Origin: Leguminivora glycinivorella
Taxonomy: Eukaryota > Arthropoda > Insecta > Lepidoptera > Tortricidae
DNA length: 64,000 nucleotides
Reading direction: 5' to 3'
NCBI RefSeq assembly: GCF_023078275.1
Contig: NC_062973.1
Coordinates: forward strand, 23,652,565-23,716,564
The notes beneath the pieces are model-generated. The model saw only the letters and a list, made by a program, of their open reading frames with translations, was not told where the DNA came from and searched no databases. Made by a program: the position numbers and the translations under genes. Shown here one piece after another: positions 1-12,654 of this stretch (within the stretch, counting starts at the first letter, position 1; the number at the start of each line of letters is the position of its first letter).

Positions 1-119
1 CGCACTTAAGCTGGCTGGTAGAGTTTACCTATAAATGATGATTTTGAATCAAACATATTGAATAAATTGATGGTTTTGATTTAATTTGATGTTTTATAGT
101 TAGTATTTTGTTCGTGTTG

Positions 120-320
120 GTGTGGTGAAAAATTTTGTGTTTCACTCGGTGGCAAAGTTTGTTTAACCTTCGTGCCTTGAAACCCTTGCAACGCTCAAGA
201 TTCAACTTTTTGAACCACTCGCTACGCTCGCCGTTCAATATTGGAATCTTTCGCTTGCTCGGGTATCAATATTGGCTCGTGCGGTTAAACAACAACTTTG
301 CCCCCTTGTAAAACAAATAA
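120..320. repeat. Interspersed repeat (GAGTGG/GGGGGCAAAGTTG type)
   Basis: Segments such as GAAAAATTTTGTGTTTCA, CACTCGCTACGCTCG and CAACTTTGCCCCCTTGTA recur, mostly in the other orientation, at 19380-19500 and 60826-61015. The class is not identified. Confidence 0.5.
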
Positions 321-395
321 CTATTATTAACTCATTTTTTTTTAATATTTTTTTTTTTAATTCAATAATAATTTATTCATAACCAATACAGTGTG

Positions 396-468
396 TACAG
401 TCGAGTTCATAAATATGTGTACATTTCTTCACCTAAAAATGTACACATATTTATGAACTCGACTGTAA
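396..468. mobile_element. Palindromic MITE, CAGTCGAG family, copy 1
   Basis: A near-perfect hairpin: ACAGTCGAGTTCATAAATAT and its complement separated by a few bases, with terminal TA dinucleotides as expected of a Tc1/mariner-type insertion. Confidence 0.75.
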
Positions 469-693
469 TACGATACGGGACTTAGTCACTAATCGGTGGA
501 CGTTCGAACTCGTTTGACTCCATTTAGAAATAGAAAAACACTCAAAGGGTAAACAGTCATACACCTAGAAAATACTAAAAAGATTATAGGTAAAATCAAC
601 GAGAAAATTGCAAAAAAATGTATCTGTAACGGTGCTCCTACACTGGTTAATAGGGACAGTGTACCAACGCCAACGCGCCATCGAGCTGCGGGC

Positions 694-810
694 CGATTTT
701 TGAGTCTCACGCGTTCGAATTCAGAAAATTGTCACTAAAAATAATAAGCAAGTCACCTTTTTCAACCGGTATTTTAGTGACAAAATCCCGTATGCGAGAT
801 TCAAAAATCG
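694..810. mobile_element. Foldback MITE
   Basis: CGATTTTTGAGTCTC at the left pairs with GAGATTCAAAAATCG at the right. The arms continue inward with GTCACTAAAA and TTTTAGTGAC. No coding content. Confidence 0.6.
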
Positions 811-811
811 C

Positions 812-911
812 CCCCCTGCTCCTGTCACACCAAATTATATAACAATATCTGGGCGACCGAGCCTCGCTCGGTTCTATTTTATTATCACGTCTTTAAATAA
901 ATAAAAAACTC

Positions 912-942
<31 letters not shown>

Positions 943-2500
943 TACTGGCCGGAATTCGAAACTCTGACACCCGCGATGTGCCTGCAAACATGACGGACCT
1001 CTTACGAGTAAGCTACTCTCAGCCGATGCGCGGTCGTCGAAATTAACGACCATATATTTTGCTTTTACTAACGCGAAAGAAAAACGCATGAAAAGTCGAA
1101 AATTCGCGTTTTCCGGGATCTAAGACTAAGCTAGATCGATTATCCACCCCCGAAAATACCCAATTACCCACTTAAAAATTTCAGCGAAATCGTTACTGAG
1201 ATCATCGGTAGGTACATATACACCGTGTTTCACTTAACACTAAAAACCTGAAAACAGTTTGTTCAGAATCGAGAGTAGAATCGATTGAGCTATATCTTGA
1301 TGGGGGTAATATTTTTATTTAAATTTGTATTATTAGTTATTTTTTAAGTGCCTATGCTATTGTACTCGTAAGACAACATTGTGTATATCGAATTGCTAGA
1401 GGTTGTTTACCTTTTTCAGTATTTAGGGCTATTAACACTGGCTGGTTACTTGGACGATTATTTTTTCCGCTACGAGTTTGACGTTGTTTGTCAGTTTAAT
1501 CTTAATGTTTATCATAAGTCATAACAAATTGAACTCGTACCTAATTACAACCTTGTCATTTTGAATATTGGGTTTAAATTTGCTTACTGCGATTACCTGT
1601 CCAATTTGAAGTTTACTGTGACAAAGCTTTAAAGTGTTTTACAATGACATCTTAGCTATCTATTAGTAAACCTTATGTCGTTGCAGTAACGTACACAAAT
1701 AAATAGTTTTATGGTTTATGGTGGAAGTTAGCAATTATTTTATTGAGTGTAGAGCTAAAAGTCAAGTAGAGCTGTACAGAAAATTAAAAATTCAATTTAA
1801 AAAAAAGTAACCATCAGATTAAAAGATGAATACTCTAGATGAGTTTAAAAAAATAAAAATCAGTTGGGGTGTCTGAGATTTTGAGTGTTACCGGAAACAC
1901 GGTGTATAAAAATAAATAAAAATACAAGAATAACTCGTTTAAAGGTATAAGCTTTATAACAGCCAGGAAACACCATCATACATTTTGTCAGGTGAGATGG
2001 CGAAGATTTTTAAATTTCTACGGGAAGAGCCGAGCCGAGCCGAGCCGAGCCGAGCCGAGCCGAGCCAAGCCGATCTTTAAATAGTGCCTAAATGAAATAG
2101 AAGAAATCGAAATTCAAGTCACCTTGCAAAATTTGGGTCAGGGTTAAAAAATAACCTCTAAGTAGACCACTAAACGAGCGAACGATATTAGGCACTTAAA
2201 TGAACCACTTGCAACATATTCACGTTAAATTTAACAGACTCGAAAGCTTCTAACCTAACCACCGATTCGTAAGCCCCTACCAGAGTTTATAAAGTTTAGG
2301 GTTAGAACACGTTACTATTATTTCGCTTACGCTTAAAGAGAGCTGAACTTTGCGAAAGAGACGCTGTCAAGTTTATATTATGAACATCCCATGAGTGCAA
2401 AAGAGGTAAACAACAAATCAGAAGACATGGCCATGTTAAAGTTTGAGCTCGACAGATATAAATTTAAGTTTTTTTTTTCATTTCATTTTCATATCGTAAA
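812..2500. other. No gene seen
   Basis: AT-rich sequence with an A-run at about 918-942 and the GAGCC microsatellite. No frame with coding character and no recognised repeat beyond those listed. Confidence 0.5.
2027..2071 (+). repeat. (GAGCC)n microsatellite
   Basis: Nine tandem GAGCC units, the last ones varying to AAGCC. Confidence 0.95.
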
Positions 2501-2684
2501 GTATGGCCAGTTCCGCTCCCCGCTGAAGTGCCACCCACGCGCTCTTGGTTACCTCACAGTTACCGCGTGTTAAAAACGCGAACAGTCGACCTGTCATATC
2601 TCACTTATACAAGCATGGTACGCGTTCACCTACACGACCTTAGAATGTGTGCAAGGAACGCGCATCTTTTATATATTTGATCAC
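2501..2684 (+). repeat. Interspersed repeat, family P (copy 1)
   Basis: GTATGGCCAGTTCCGCTCCC, then TCACAGTTACCGC, AACGCGAACAGTCGA, GTACGCGTTCACCTACACGA. The same order is found at 59833-60023 and inverted at 20891-21105. Confidence 0.8.
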
Positions 2685-3064
2685 CACCAGATACAGTGGA
2701 TTATTACTTATTTGTATTTCGATTAAAAGAGCAAATTATTCACGTAAGTATATAATAAATAATCATATTTTTCTGATTTTATGTAGTACTCCCAATTACA
2801 CTTGAAATTGTTTCAGTTTTCGTCGCACTTTTGATATTTGATAGTTCTTCTCTGACGTGCTACTTCTATTGTGCTAAGTACTAAAACCAAGAATTAGATA
2901 ATTTTTTCCATGATTTTACGCTATAGAGGTCCACGAAAATGAGCCAATTCAACGTACGTACAATACCCACTTCGGTAGTTCTCAAATGGCATAGAAACGT
3001 AAAGTATTCCGATTTCTTGATGTGGAACAATTGGAGTACCAATTTTGTTATCGAGAACAGGGTG

Positions 3065-3221
3065 CGTAGCCGAATGGCACAAACGCTCACGAAACGCTCA
3101 CGAAACGAAACGCTAGTAGATATCTATCTCTATCGCTCTTGCATATTGGCGCGACAGAGCCCGACAAACTGGCGCGGTGTTTCGTTTTCGTTTGGCATCA
3201 GAGAAATGCCATTCGGCTACG
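3065..3221. mobile_element. MITE, CGTAGCCGAATGGC family (copy 1)
   Basis: Inverted ends CGTAGCCGAATGGC and GCCATTCGGCTACG around AAACGCTCACGAAACG, TATCTCTATCGCTCTTGC and GGCGCGACAGAGCC. Open frames across it are shadows. Confidence 0.85.
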
Positions 3222-3585
3222 GGGCCTGGATAGTAACTGGATAGGTTCTATGAAATAGGTATGGGTAACGTTCTATTAACAGCGTATGTGTCCTTTAGGT
3301 ACGATAATAGGAGCCAGTGGCGGGGCGTGAAAATTTTCGTAAGTAAAGCAGGAGGTGTTTTGTATACACTTCTAAAGAAACTGGACAATTTTAGGGAACC
3401 CGTGGGGAATCAAGTTGTATCGATGCTACGCCACTGATAAGAGCACAATTTAACTTTAAACAGTTGTTCTTTTCTTTATACAAGGGGGCTAGTTGTTGAG
3501 AATTCCAATATGTTTGCCTATGTTAGATTAAATGTGCAAAAAAATATGACCTACATACTACCTAACTCTCAGGAGTTTCAGGGTA

Positions 3586-3724
3586 CGTACCCGAATGCAC
3601 AAACGCTCACGAAACGAAACGGTCGTTGATATAGATCTATCTCTATCGCTCTTGCGTATTGGCGCGACAGAGCCAGACTGCATTTCTATCGGCGTTTCGT
3701 GTCGACGATTGCCATTCGGCTACG
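3586..3724. mobile_element. MITE, CGTAGCCGAATGGC family (copy 2)
   Basis: Same order of motifs as at 3065-3221; left end mutated to CGTACCCGAATGCA, right end GCCATTCGGCTACG. Confidence 0.85.
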
Positions 3725-3729
3725 CCGGC

Positions 3730-6500
3730 AGGGCAGAAAAGTTATGCTACCCAGAATCCAAAACAATATTACAAAAACCCATGGAAAATAGTAATTTTGT
3801 AAACAAAAACAATTGATTCCGTAAATTCCGTTTTATCGTATTCAATAAAATATGTTAATGCAAAATTATCGCTTAATAAAAATCAATACTAGCACCCAAC
3901 CTTTCTTTTTCGTCCATCTTTTAGAAGAGCGCAGTTGTAGAATATAAAAAAAAAATATCTAAATACAAATCTGAGCCGATGAAAGTTAGTGCATAAATAA
4001 CATACACATCACATAATTTTTTTATTTTTCTAAGAACCTAACCTAAAAAGTGTTATTTATTTATTTACCTAATTGTGTCCGATAAGTGTATGCATAATCA
4101 TTAATATTCTTTGGAGTAAATATTAATAGCTCTTTAACTAATTACTAATTTCGCTATTGAAACTTAGTAGGTAACTGACAATGACAAATACTGCTAATAA
4201 GTATTAAAACTTGGGGAAAGTTCTTGAAATTATTTCGCTAAATCCGATGAAGTTATTGACTTATTTATTACTTCGTAAGGACGTGACACACGAGAAACAA
4301 AAATGATGCCAAACCGCTTTGCATGAATGAGGCCGACTGTGCAGTCCACAGATAAAAGAAAAAAAAGAAGAGATCGAGATAAAGAGAGAAAAGGAAAGAG
4401 ATCGGGCATGCCGGGCGATTTGTATTGGATACGCCTGTGGCAATTTCTTGAAACTACACACACTTGTAGATGGACGCTCCTCACGCTCCTATAAGGCTAT
4501 TGCGCAATACACGTGCAAAATTTCCATACCTGTGTACATGCGAACGACTAGCGAGTTGTGTTACCCCGCACCCACACAACAATGTACGGACTTTATGTAT
4601 GCTCAATGAGCTAACAACTACAACACATCCACCAGCAGCTTTTCTGCTCTCTAATGAATACTAGAGAGCGAAAAGTCGCCTAAAGTTACGTACATATAAT
4701 AAAATACCTAGTTACCTATAATAAAATGTATACGCTCTGAGGTGCAGTCTTTGCGACTCGAATGGCGCTCGTGATACAAACTCATTGATCAGTCAATAGC
4801 CTTGTAGCGTTCCACAAAGGCGCATGTCGCATCGAAGGAGAATATTCACTCGAAACCATATTAATTGATTTATCCTTACGTTTGAAGTCTTCGGTATCTT
4901 GGGCGAAGTTAATTAAAGAATACTTATAGCCCACTGCCGCGTAGGAATCCTTACAAGGTTAACCAGACTTGATGGATATTTATTTAATCACCTAACGTTC
5001 CTGTTTTCGTTCTGAGTATTTTCTGCCATTTATAAAACGAACATCATCACATACAATTCACCATTCGGTTACAGAATGGTTAAGAGCTAAACAAAAATAG
5101 ATGTATGACTAGAATAGAATAGAATCGTTTTATTTGTGTAAAAGAGGGTATACTGTGATGTTACAGTATATTATAACCAGCCTTAATTTACCATAATTAA
5201 CCTATTTATCTTAATCCTAACATGACATTTGTATCATCAAATTTACATGAAAAGATAAACTGCTAGGTCTGCATAGCAAAACTAATTAAACTTTGACTTT
5301 CCTGACCGCGAACTCTGCTTTTGTTTTATATTTAGTCGTTTACGATGTCAGATATCTTTGTTTCATCTGCTATTGATGCCGGCTGTACTTATGCATTTAA
5401 TTCAAATATTAGTCACATTTTCGATATTCAGATATTCGACTAGGTTTCGGTTAAGCCATCATTGAAAGATTCTGGTCTGGACTAACATTAGTTAGAAAGC
5501 TCTGTGGTCTTATTCAAGATAGGACACTGAAATGGCTGTTCGATTGGCCAATCTATTCTGTAGATACCCAATCATCTGCTTTTGTACAAATACTGTCGGC
5601 GAATACAGATTCGTCAGCCAAATTGAACTACTACTTTTGAATGTCGGATTTTAACTTAGTGACTTTATTGACACTAAAATAATTCAAATATTGTACCAAT
5701 ATTTTCAACTATATGTATATAATCAAAATTTTAACGGGACTTTAGAAGTCCTCTTAAAATTTCTTGTGTTATTTTAATAACACTTACCTATATGAAGCTG
5801 TTCTAGACTTATTTAGTGATAAGTAAAGCCATATGTAAATATCGGTCAAATGAGCTTAAAAGATTTAAACCTAAGAAATGTAACAACTAGGGAACAAATA
5901 ATAGTATTTTATGCAACTGGTGGTTAAAAGAGGTCAAAAAAGGTGAGTGGCGTGGGTAACAATTTGAGGCGAAGCCGAAAATTGTTAATAAAGACGCCAC
6001 GAGCATTTTTTGACTCAGTTAAACACCGTTGCATACAATACTTTTTCTACGACCAAGCACTTATTTTGAAAGAAAATTATAAATTCAACAAATACCTACT
6101 TTCAGTCATCTTAGTTATCTAGGTGGACCGCCTACCATTTTGAATATGCAGTTTGAGTGCAAACATGAAAATAAAACTGTCTATGGTATGGTTCTTTGAA
6201 GCCTGGCCACTAAGACGAATCGAGCCGAGTTGAATCGAGTTCTATACATTTGAATGCGATTCGACGCGTCGCCAATGAACGCAGCAGAAAACGAAGGAGT
6301 CTCGACTCTGCGAATTGGTTTGTTAAGTTGGTAGCAATGTATTTACTGAACTGTAAAACAGCTATATCGTGCGACTGCTACTAAATGTTTTCAGGGTATA
6401 GACTAGATAGACTTGTCCTGACATCTTTTATGTAGGGTTTTAAAGTTCTATGCACGACCTTGTAACTCACGAATAACAGTACGGGAGTAGAAAAAATTAT
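3730..6500. other. No gene seen
   Basis: No frame with coding character. The window 5105-5135 has a GAATAGAATAGAATCG run like a LINE tail read antisense. 5930-6045 and 6691-6827 share ACAATACTTTTTCTA-type ends. Confidence 0.45.
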
Positions 6501-6515
6501 TTTATTGAATATTTA

Positions 6516-6641
6516 GTGGCGGGCGTGTGGTCTAGTGGTAAAGACGTTAGCCGCGTAAGCTGAAGACCCGGGTTCGATTCCCGGCTCGGCCACTAATGGG
6601 CCTTGCCGTTTTTTCTTTCGTGTATGATATCTATTTCAATT
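6516..6641 (+). mobile_element. tRNA-derived SINE (copy 1)
   Basis: A tRNA-like head contains an A box (TGGTCTAGTGG) and a B box (GGTTCGATTCC), and the anticodon-arm region TTAGC-CGCGTAA-GCTGA can pair. It is followed by TTTTTTCTTTCGTGTATGAT. The same head and tail occur at 43930-44050 and, 5'-truncated, at 42019-42077. Position 33 of the loop is G instead of T and the head is always joined to the same tail, so I call it a SINE and not a working tRNA gene. Confidence 0.8.
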
Positions 6642-6690
6642 TCTAAGAAATATTAATAACAAATAACCAAATATAACAAATACAAAAAAT

Positions 6691-6827
6691 AGTATTTTAT
6701 ACAATCGTGATATAATACAAAGCTTTTCAGTCGAGTACCATGTTTAGGCCACGAAGCTTGCTGAGTGGCCTAATAGTACGGTACGAGAGTGAAAAGCTTA
6801 ATTATATCACTATTGTATACAATACTT
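6691..6827. mobile_element. Foldback MITE
   Basis: GTATTTTATACAATCGTGAT and ATAATACAAAGCTTTTCA at the left pair with TGAAAAGCTTAATTATATCA and CTATTGTATACAATAC at the right. Confidence 0.65.
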
Positions 6828-6998
6828 TTTCTATGAGTCATCATCTTCATCGTCAATGGACGAAAAATATCATCATTCAAGTTAAAATTAATGTTAACAG
6901 CGTCGTTCACCGTTGTATCAACATCGACTTACCTGGCAACCAATTGTTTGTAATAACCGTCTCTGATTGGTCGATAATAACGCGATAGATAAAAAAAA

Positions 6999-7585
6999 AC
7001 CGGCCAAGAGCGTGTCGGGCCACGCTCAGTGTAGGGTTCCGTAGTTTTCCGTATTTTTCTCAAAAACTACTGAACCTATCAAGTTCAAAACAATTTTCCT
7101 AGAAAGTCTTTATAAAGTTCTACTTTTGTGATTTTTTTGATATTTTTTAAACATATGGTTCAAAAGTTAGAGGGGGGGGGACGCACTTATTTTTCCTTTA
7201 GGAGAGATTATTTCCGAAAACATTAATATTATCAAAAAACGATCTTAGTAAATCCTTATTCATTTTTAAATACCTATCCAACAATATATCACACGTTGGG
7301 GTTGGAATGAAAAAAAAAATCAGCCCCCACTTTACATGTAGGGGGGGTACCCTAATAAAACATTTTTTTCATTTTTTATTTTTGCACTTTGTTGGCGTGA
7401 TTGATATACATATTGGTACCAAATTTCAGCTTTCTAGTGCTTACGGTTACTGAGATTATCCGCGGACGGACGGACGGACGGACGGACGGACGGACGGACG
7501 GACGGACGGACGGACGGACGGACGGACGGACAGACAGACATGGCGAAACTATAAGGGTTCCTAGTTGACTACGGAACCCTAAAAA
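6999..7585 (+). mobile_element. GGAC-tailed interspersed element (copy 1)
   Basis: Runs from ACCGGCCAAGAGCGTGTCGG, AGGGTTCCGTAGTTTTCCG to a long (GGAC)n tract (about 7464-7532), then GACAGACATGGCGAAACTAT and GACTACGGAACCCT. The terminal AGGGTTCCGTAGT/ACTACGGAACCCT pair forms an inverted repeat. Non-coding. Confidence 0.88.
7464..7532 (+). repeat. (GGAC)n tetranucleotide tract
   Basis: About 17 GGAC units ending in GACAGACAGACA, within the interspersed element. Much shorter in the other copies (18177-18194 equivalent, 26074-26095, 48174-48210). Confidence 0.95.
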
Positions 7586-8391
7586 CGTGTTTCAGATGCA
7601 GAAAAATTTGCCAGGTATCGCAATTAGTAAAGAACTTGTATGAAGTTCTATTTTTGAAATTATTACAGTTAACTAAAAGTGAACTGTAATTCAATATTAT
7701 AGTTGACTAAGTGTCAAAGACTGTCTAACACTGAAAAGTCAGCACTTATAGTTAATCTGTGGTGTCCTAATTGACAGATTAAAGTCGACGAGTAGAAAAA
7801 TAGATTTAGATTTTGGGAGCATCCTACCGGCTGCGCCATGTAAAATATGTATTGAGACGGAGGAGTAAATAACACACGTAAGCTAGTTCTAAGACTGGAC
7901 TTTATTTTTCTACCCACAAATATGAAAGTATTTTTATGACACACTTTATATTTGATTTATAAGTGCATAGGGACTTCTTATACATACATTTTAGAATAAT
8001 ACTTAGATAAATAAATAAAATAGCGCGTGGTTTTTTGTAACATTTATAATATTTTATTATTATAGTAAGTATGGATGGCAGAGTATTTAATTTTTTGCAC
8101 TGGTCAATTGGTCACTTGAAAAGCATATACCTACATTAAAAAATCGGAATCGTTTTGAAAAATTACAAACACATTTTCATTTAGATTTTCAGTCGCTATT
8201 TAACAGCACCAAATTAATGGACAAGCGAAAAATTCATAATTGTCAATTAAGACGTAGGTTAGTTAAAGTGACAAGGGTAAAAATGCTCGTAATTCGTGAA
8301 CTTCCTAAGGAACTCTTGTGCGAACTCCGAAATCAGCTAATATAGGTAAGCCAACTTAACCGCTTACATAGTTCGTAAAAGTGGCTCTAAT

Positions 8392-8514
8392 ACTGCGCCT
8401 GCGCCGGTCCTGACACCTGCGGCTGTGCCGGCCCTGACGCCGGCGCCTGCTGCGACCGCAAAGGCAACCACGCAAGCCAGGAAGACAGAGGACAAGCGTA
8501 CGACGAGGCGTTGA
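8392..8514 (+). pseudogene. C-terminal remnant of LINE ORF1
   Basis: Forty codons reading TAPAPVLTPAAVPALTP then a basic end (QARKTEDKRTTRR) and TGA. A sharp rise in GC over flanking DNA marks it. Position upstream of ORF2 and composition suggest ORF1; there are no zinc-knuckle motifs in what remains. Confidence 0.5.
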
Positions 8515-9233
8515 CACTTTCATGAGTATTACAGTGTCTTAAGATCGGCTTTCCTGTGCCTTTGTTGCGTTTCTATTGTAGGTATTTCGTAATTTGTAAG
8601 CTCAGAAATGAACAATTTCTTCCACTTTGCACGGTACCGCTTTTATTGGTATCATTGTAAAAAAACTACCGTCGTAGCATGTTCACTTAAATTGTATTTA
8701 TGTAATTAGCGGTTAGCAGTGTTGTTTCGCTCGTTTTAGCAGTCATCTGTCACAAGTCACTCTGACAAATCTGATGCGTTTCGTTACTGCATTTTCCTAG
8801 TTATTTCGTGAACGCTAATTTTTATAAAATGAGTAGTTTTAAATTAGTTTTCTTTTTAAACCAAATTTTAATTAAGTAATTTTCTGTGTTCATAATATAA
8901 TGACGCTCAGTTAATGTAGAACATAATATCTCTGGATAACGAATAACTTATTTAAAGTTTAAATAGTCGATTTCATCCTAAAGGTACCTTTTGTTATCAT
9001 TTTGTCATGCCTCTATTCTAAATCACCTACATGTTTAGCTTATTTCGAAAGTTTCAATTTTTATTCTTTGTATAATCTACAATGTGTAACCGGTTGGCTG
9101 GTGGGTTCAGAAGAAACTGGTTGTTTAGTCCTTGTTATGTGCATTCGGGCACAAACATTTTAGTTTATAATTATATTGTATCTATATAAAATTATTTATT
9201 ATTTTATATTTATGTACCTACGATTGAAATATT

Positions 9234-12165
9234 ATGACCGATGATAATGATGATGAATCGTTCCATTCAGCTTGCGACTCGTCCGATTCTTTTCACTCAC
9301 TAAATAGCACTATTTCGGAGCTTGATACGCTTGGCAACTGCATATTTAACACTTTTCAGAACTACCCCAAAAACTTCAACCTGTGTCACATTAATGCACA
9401 AAGTGTTCCTAGTCATTACAATGATCTTCTTGAGACTTTCTCCACTTGTAATGTCCACGCTATATTAGTATCTGAAACTTGGTTTAAGCCCAATCTCGCG
9501 TCTACTTCTTTCGGCCTTCCTGGTTATGTCTTGCTTCGGAACGATCGTATTGGTAGAAGAGGTGGCGGTGTTGCCATATATATCCGTAGTGAAGTGCCTT
9601 ATAAAATTATTGCCACATCCTCATCTCAATCTTCCGGGGCTATAGAATTTTTGTTTGTTGAGGTCAGCATTGGTGGGACTAAGGTGGCTTTGGGAGTGGT
9701 TTATTGTCCCCCTACCATCGACTATTTTGCTGACCTTGAAACGTTACTGTCCCCTTTAAGTACTGATTACGCACATCAGTTAATCATGGGGGATTTTAAT
9801 ACAGACCTTCTCAAAGACAATCTTAGAGCGCGAAAATTATATGCTACTTTGGAGTCTACTGACTTAGCAGTTCTTCCTCTTAAGCCCACTCACCACAACG
9901 CAGATACGTCAGACTCCTGGTTAGACCTTGTTATTGTCTCGTCTATTGATCTTACAGATGCTGTCGGTCAGTTTCCGGCCCCAGGCTTTTCGCATCATGA
10001 CCTTATTTACCTGAGTTACCGAGTCCGACCTCCCAAACCGCAACGTGTCACTGTCCAAATCCGTAGTTTCGCTAAGCTCGACATTGACACTTTAAGACGT
10101 GACGCTAACACAGAGGACTGGTCGACGATATTTTCGGCACCATCCGTTGACGAGGCTGTGAACTCATTTAATTCGACTGTGCTGAAGCTATTTAATATAC
10201 ATGCTCCCATACGTACAGTAAAGTTAAAGCGCCCCCTGCGCCGTGGATTAACCAGGCAGTGAGAACTGCTATGGCAAGACGCGATCGGGCATTTAGGAGG
10301 TACAAGCGAGACCGCTGCGTAGATAAATGGAACATTTTTAAAACAGCCAGGAATAAATGTAATCAGATCGTGAGGGCAGCCAAGCGGAAATATATCCACG
10401 ACAATATCGCATGTTCTTCACAAGCCGAAACGTGGAAATTCTTAAAATCAATTGGCGTTGTCAAATCCACTTGTCCAACTACCTCCTCATTGCCCCTTAA
10501 TGACTTAAATTGTCACTTTGCTAAAACGTTACCTTTAGATTCAACTACATTAGCCAAAAGTTTAGAGTACATTAAGACATTGCCTTATCTTTCTGATGTA
10601 ACTTTTTCACTATCTCCAGCCACTGACGATGATATAGGTAAGGTAATAAAATCAGTTAAATCAAACGCAGTAGGTCATGACGATTTGAGCAGATTAATGA
10701 TCGTTAGCATCTTGGATTGTGTCCTCCCTGTTATAACTCACATTGTTAACTTTTCACTCACTACCGGAGTATTTCCTTCAGCATGGCGAAAAGCCTATGT
10801 CATACCTCTTCCCAAAATTTCAAACCCCATTACTCTAAAAGATTTTCGCCCTATTTCCATTCTTCCCTTTCTTTCCAAGATAGTTGAAGCTATCGTCCAT
10901 AAGCAGTTGTCGTCTCATGTTTACTCCAATCAAATTCTGTCTCCTTTTCAGTCGGGTTTTCGCCCGGGGCACAGCACTTGCACCGCTCTGCTTAAAGTAG
11001 TCGAAGATGTCAGACAAGGTATGGAGGCCTCTCAGTTAACATTGCTAGTACTTGTTGACTTCTCGAACGCGTTTAATGCGGTTAACCATGACCTTCTGCT
11101 GGCCTGCCTTAGTCACTTAAATATGTCATCGTCGGCAGTTCAGTGGTTTGCTTCGTATCTCCAGGATCGCCGACAATCTGTTCGTGCTGACCGTACCACC
11201 TCTGACTGGTGTGATCTCTCTGCTGGAGTTCCACAGGGCGGCATTCTTTCACCTCTTCTTTTTCAATTTTCATCAATATGATTACCCCTAAAATTACCTG
11301 CTCGTACCACCTTTATGCTGACGATCTACAGTTATACACACAAGCGAACGTCAAAGATGTGGATCATGCAGTCTCTATCATAAATAATAATTTAATACGT
11401 CTTTCTGCATGGTCACGTTCTTTTGGGATCGTCGTTAACCCAACTAAATGTCAAGCGATCGTAGTTGGGAGTCCACGAATGCTTGCGTTGATGGATTTAA
11501 AAAGTATCGCACCAATCATGTTTGAGGATGTCGTGATACCGCTATCATCCAAAGTAAAAAATCTTGGTCTAATTATAGACAGTGGTCTTACGTGGGAACC
11601 CCAGGTGTCTGATGTATGTCGCAGAGTGACGAACACGCTAAGATCACTTTACAGGTTCAAAAACTTCCTGCCAGTAAGCACAAAAACCCTTCTCGTTCAA
11701 GGTCTCGTACTTCCGGTAATTGATTATGCTGATGTGTGCTACTCCAACGTTGTGCAAACCACACTCAACAAACTGGACAGATTGCTTAACAATTGTATTA
11801 GGTTCATATTTGGCCTTCGGAAATACGACCACGTATCAGCTTATCGTAAGCGACTTAATTGGCTAACCATCCGAGAGCGTAGGTCATTGAGATTGTTAAC
11901 TTCCCTTTACTCTGTCCTTTTTGAACCGAATACACCGGAATATCTCAAGTCCAAGTTCAAGTTTGTTTCTGCTCGCCCCGGGTGTGTTCTCCGTACCTCC
12001 CGCAGCCTCAAGCTTTTCATTCCGCCTCATCGCACCGGTTTCATGACCAACTCTTTTACAGTCCAGGCAATACGCCTGTGGAACGGCCTTCCACTAAATA
12101 TTAGAAAAGCTCCAAGTAAATTTATTTTCAAACGCATGGTTCGTAAGCACTTCACTGGCTCGTGA
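9234..12165 (+). pseudogene. LINE ORF2: endonuclease plus reverse transcriptase, two frameshifts
   Basis: Three frames: 9234-10262, then 10259-11281, then 11278-12165. The apurinic-type endonuclease shows HINAQS, SETWF, GDFNTDL and SHHDL. The reverse transcriptase shows FRPISILPFLSKIVE, QSGFRPGHST, VDFSNAFNAVNHD, GVPQGGILSPLLF and the catalytic YADD. The C-terminal region ends RLWNGLPLN...F. Around 10232-10258 the frame changes in the linker, and near 11262 one base is missing in a T run just after the PQG motif, so YADD lies in another frame. The copy cannot encode an intact enzyme. Homology beyond these motifs was not tested. Confidence 0.9.
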
Positions 12166-12518
12166 TTAACGTTTCGTTGTAGGTACATGTAGGTATTATG
12201 TATATAAGTAGCTGTTTATGTAAGTATATCTTATAGAGTATATGTGTAAGTTCATCCCCTCATTATAGTATTTAATGATAATAGTTTTAATTTGTAAATA
12301 GTAGAATAGAAAGTGATATCTGATTATTGTTTTCTGTCACGATGCCTGCACGTACCAAATGTTTCTTTTTAACCCAGTGGTTGACTGGTAGAGAATGCCT
12401 TAAGGCATTATGTCCACCATTTGTACTTATTTTTTTATGTGCAATAAAGAATAAATAAAATAAAATAAATATAAAAGTCAACATAAACATCAAGGGTATG
12501 CAATCTGTCGTCTGGGTA

Positions 12519-12654
12519 CGTAGCCAAATGGACAAACGCTCACGATAATATCAGTTTCGTAGCTATCTATCTCTATCGTTCTTGCGTATTGACGCGACAA
12601 AGCCAGACTGCATTTCTGTCGGCGTCTGGCGTCGACGATTGCCATTCAGCTACG
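12519..12654. mobile_element. MITE, CGTAGCCGAATGGC family (copy 3)
   Basis: CGTAGCCAAATGG at the left and GCCATTCAGCTACG at the right, with the family interior. It lies 40 bp past the LINE tail. Confidence 0.8.

Larger units (their letters stand above)
8383..12471 (+). mobile_element. Non-LTR retrotransposon (LINE), CR1/Jockey-type, 5'-truncated and frameshifted
   Basis: It starts inside an ORF1 remnant (Pro/Ala-rich, basic tail, stop at 8512-8514), has a 0.7-kb spacer, then ORF2 (9234-12165) with endonuclease and reverse transcriptase, and a 3' UTR ending GTGCAATAAAGAATAAATAA with AAATA repeats. TAAAAGT at 8376-8382 and again at 12472-12478 is a possible 7-bp target duplication, which fits truncation during insertion. 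The CR1/Jockey label rests on motif style and the tail. Confidence 0.88.

Noticed and set aside
6533..6594. Possible functional tRNA gene (anticodon CGT by position)
   Set aside because: Loop position 33 is G, and the same tRNA-like head with an identical non-tRNA tail occurs at 43930-44050 and truncated at 42019. It is a SINE.
7464..7532. GGAC tract as an isolated microsatellite locus
   Set aside because: It is the internal tail of an interspersed element found four times in the window, so it is not an independent locus.
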